DNA from: Marixanthomonas sp963974425
GTDB taxonomy: Bacteria; Bacteroidota; Bacteroidia; Flavobacteriales; Flavobacteriaceae
Assembly (NCBI RefSeq): GCF_963974425.1
Contig: NZ_CAXBCK010000008.1
Coordinates: forward strand, 23,428 to 87,427
Direction: 5' to 3'
Length of the DNA stretch: 64,000 nt
Shown here: positions 63,492-64,000 of the stretch, piece by piece
How the letters are laid out: each line of letters begins with the position of its first letter
Numbering within the stretch: position 1 is the stretch's first letter
The notes under the pieces: model-generated
Databases searched by the model: none
Told to the model about the DNA's origin: nothing
Seen by the model: the letters and a program-made list of their open reading frames with translations, nothing else
Position numbers and translations under genes: made by a program

Positions 63492-64000
63492 TTACCCTTT
63501 GCTAATTTTTACATCGGCATTCCCCTGAAAGGTTGAAACCCCTTTTGAATGGATCATCATATCCCCAGCAGTGGCAATTAAATTAGCAGCAGCGGAATAC
63601 TGATTGTACAATGCTCCCACATTTACCGATTTTGCTTGTGAAACCATTTCCATACTGTTACTTGAATTTGTATTATGGTTTTGGCCAATACGTTCCGTTT
63701 TGTTCTGCCCGATATTCATATCCATATCCTCTACCACATTAAATTCCATATTTTTAGCATTAAAAGTCATCTTCTCATTTGCCGTAATCGTCATATTATT
63801 ATTGGCGGTATCTATGGTGATTAAATTTTGGTTTTTATCGGTTATGATGATAAATTCAGAGCCGCTGGCGTCGTTAAGCTCTATAGTATGCCCACTCCGT
63901 GTACGGATAGCTTTAATATCATTTTTCTCGGTTTTCCAGCTTTGTGGCCTATGGTTTCCGTGGTACAATGCTCCCATTACGTAGGGTCGTTCCGCATTGC
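63492..64000 (-). CDS. vgrG: VgrG spike protein, 5' part beyond the window
   Basis: C-terminal 169 residues of a T6SS VgrG; the reading frame stays open to the window edge, so the gene is partial. NAERPYVMGALYHGNHRP is the gp5 OB-fold exit typical of VgrG (the Met is internal, not a start). Then come IELNDASGSEFIIITDKNQN and the repetitive triple-helix spike MDMNIGQNKTERIGQNHN. It forms the puncturing tip of the T6SS (subtype iii in Bacteroidetes). The operon downstream carries the adaptor, PAAR-like tip, effector and immunity genes. Confidence 0.92.
   Translation of the reverse strand, partial: NAERPYVMGALYHGNHRPQSWKTEKNDIKAIRTRSGHTIELNDASGSEFIIITDKNQNLITIDTANNNMTITANEKMTFNAKNMEFNVVEDMDMNIGQNKTERIGQNHNTNSSNSMEMVSQAKSVNVGALYNQYSAAANLIATAGDMMIHSKGVSTFQGNADVKISKG

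Noticed and set aside
63492..63977. Reading the vgrG fragment as a complete 161-residue gene starting at 63977
   Set aside because: The frame is open upstream to the window edge and the upstream residues NAERPYV continue the VgrG OB-fold, so the Met is internal and the gene is partial.

Overview
The window is chromosome from an AT-rich member of the Bacteroidetes, most likely a marine Flavobacteriaceae. The signs are type IX secretion (T9SS) C-terminal sorting domains, SusC-like TonB-dependent receptors, many Sec/SPII lipoproteins, DUF5689, DUF3078 and DUF2480 proteins, the SufA-B-C-D-S-E layout, a succinate dehydrogenase with a fused cytochrome b subunit, and promoters matching the flavobacterial -7 motif TAnnTTTG. 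Most genes are ordinary housekeeping or envelope genes. No rRNA, tRNA, CRISPR array or intact insertion sequence was seen.

Layout. 1-9.5 kb: comF, an Ig-like lipoprotein, an omega-amidase, an ankyrin-katG pair, a PLP aminotransferase and a TPR hybrid histidine kinase. 9.5-13 kb: sdhCAB. 13-19.6 kb: a sortilin-like repeat protein, an M24 aminopeptidase, an alpha/beta hydrolase, a small zinc-ribbon-like protein and thiL. 19.8-26.6 kb: a co-directional run of two choice-of-anchor-B T9SS cargo proteins, a repeat lipoprotein, an MbnP-like lipoprotein and a dihaem peroxidase (MbnH/MauG-like). 26.7-33.6 kb: a complete suf operon with two lipoprotein genes inside it. 33.6-42.7 kb: DUF2480, DUF3078, hflX, and a DUF5689/TonB-receptor pair divergent from an exported nuclease-like protein. 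42.8-54.6 kb: a second TonB receptor, an M23 peptidase, DUF3108, hmgA-hpd for tyrosine breakdown, a patatin/BamA-like protein and uvrC. 54.8-57.5 kb: a His-rich small protein and a TonB receptor that may handle metal. 57.5-58.3 kb: decayed gene remnants. 58.3-64 kb: a type VI secretion (T6SS) cassette on the minus strand, running vgrG (cut by the window end), an unknown protein, a DUF4280 PAAR-like tip, a lipoprotein, a LysM-GH19-DUF5675 cell-wall hydrolase effector and a probable immunity lipoprotein.

The items most worth a second look are four. (1) The MbnP/MbnH-type pair is joined to surface-secreted LVIVD-repeat proteins, and may be a copper or redox system. (2) The T6SS effector cassette has two candidate immunity lipoproteins and a multi-frameshifted graveyard beside it. 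(3) A near-identical 18-bp motif lies both upstream of katG and in the katG-ank gap, where it forms a perfect hairpin. (4) A lipoprotein gene sits between sufB and sufC. Functions are inferred from recognisable motifs only; no database search was possible.
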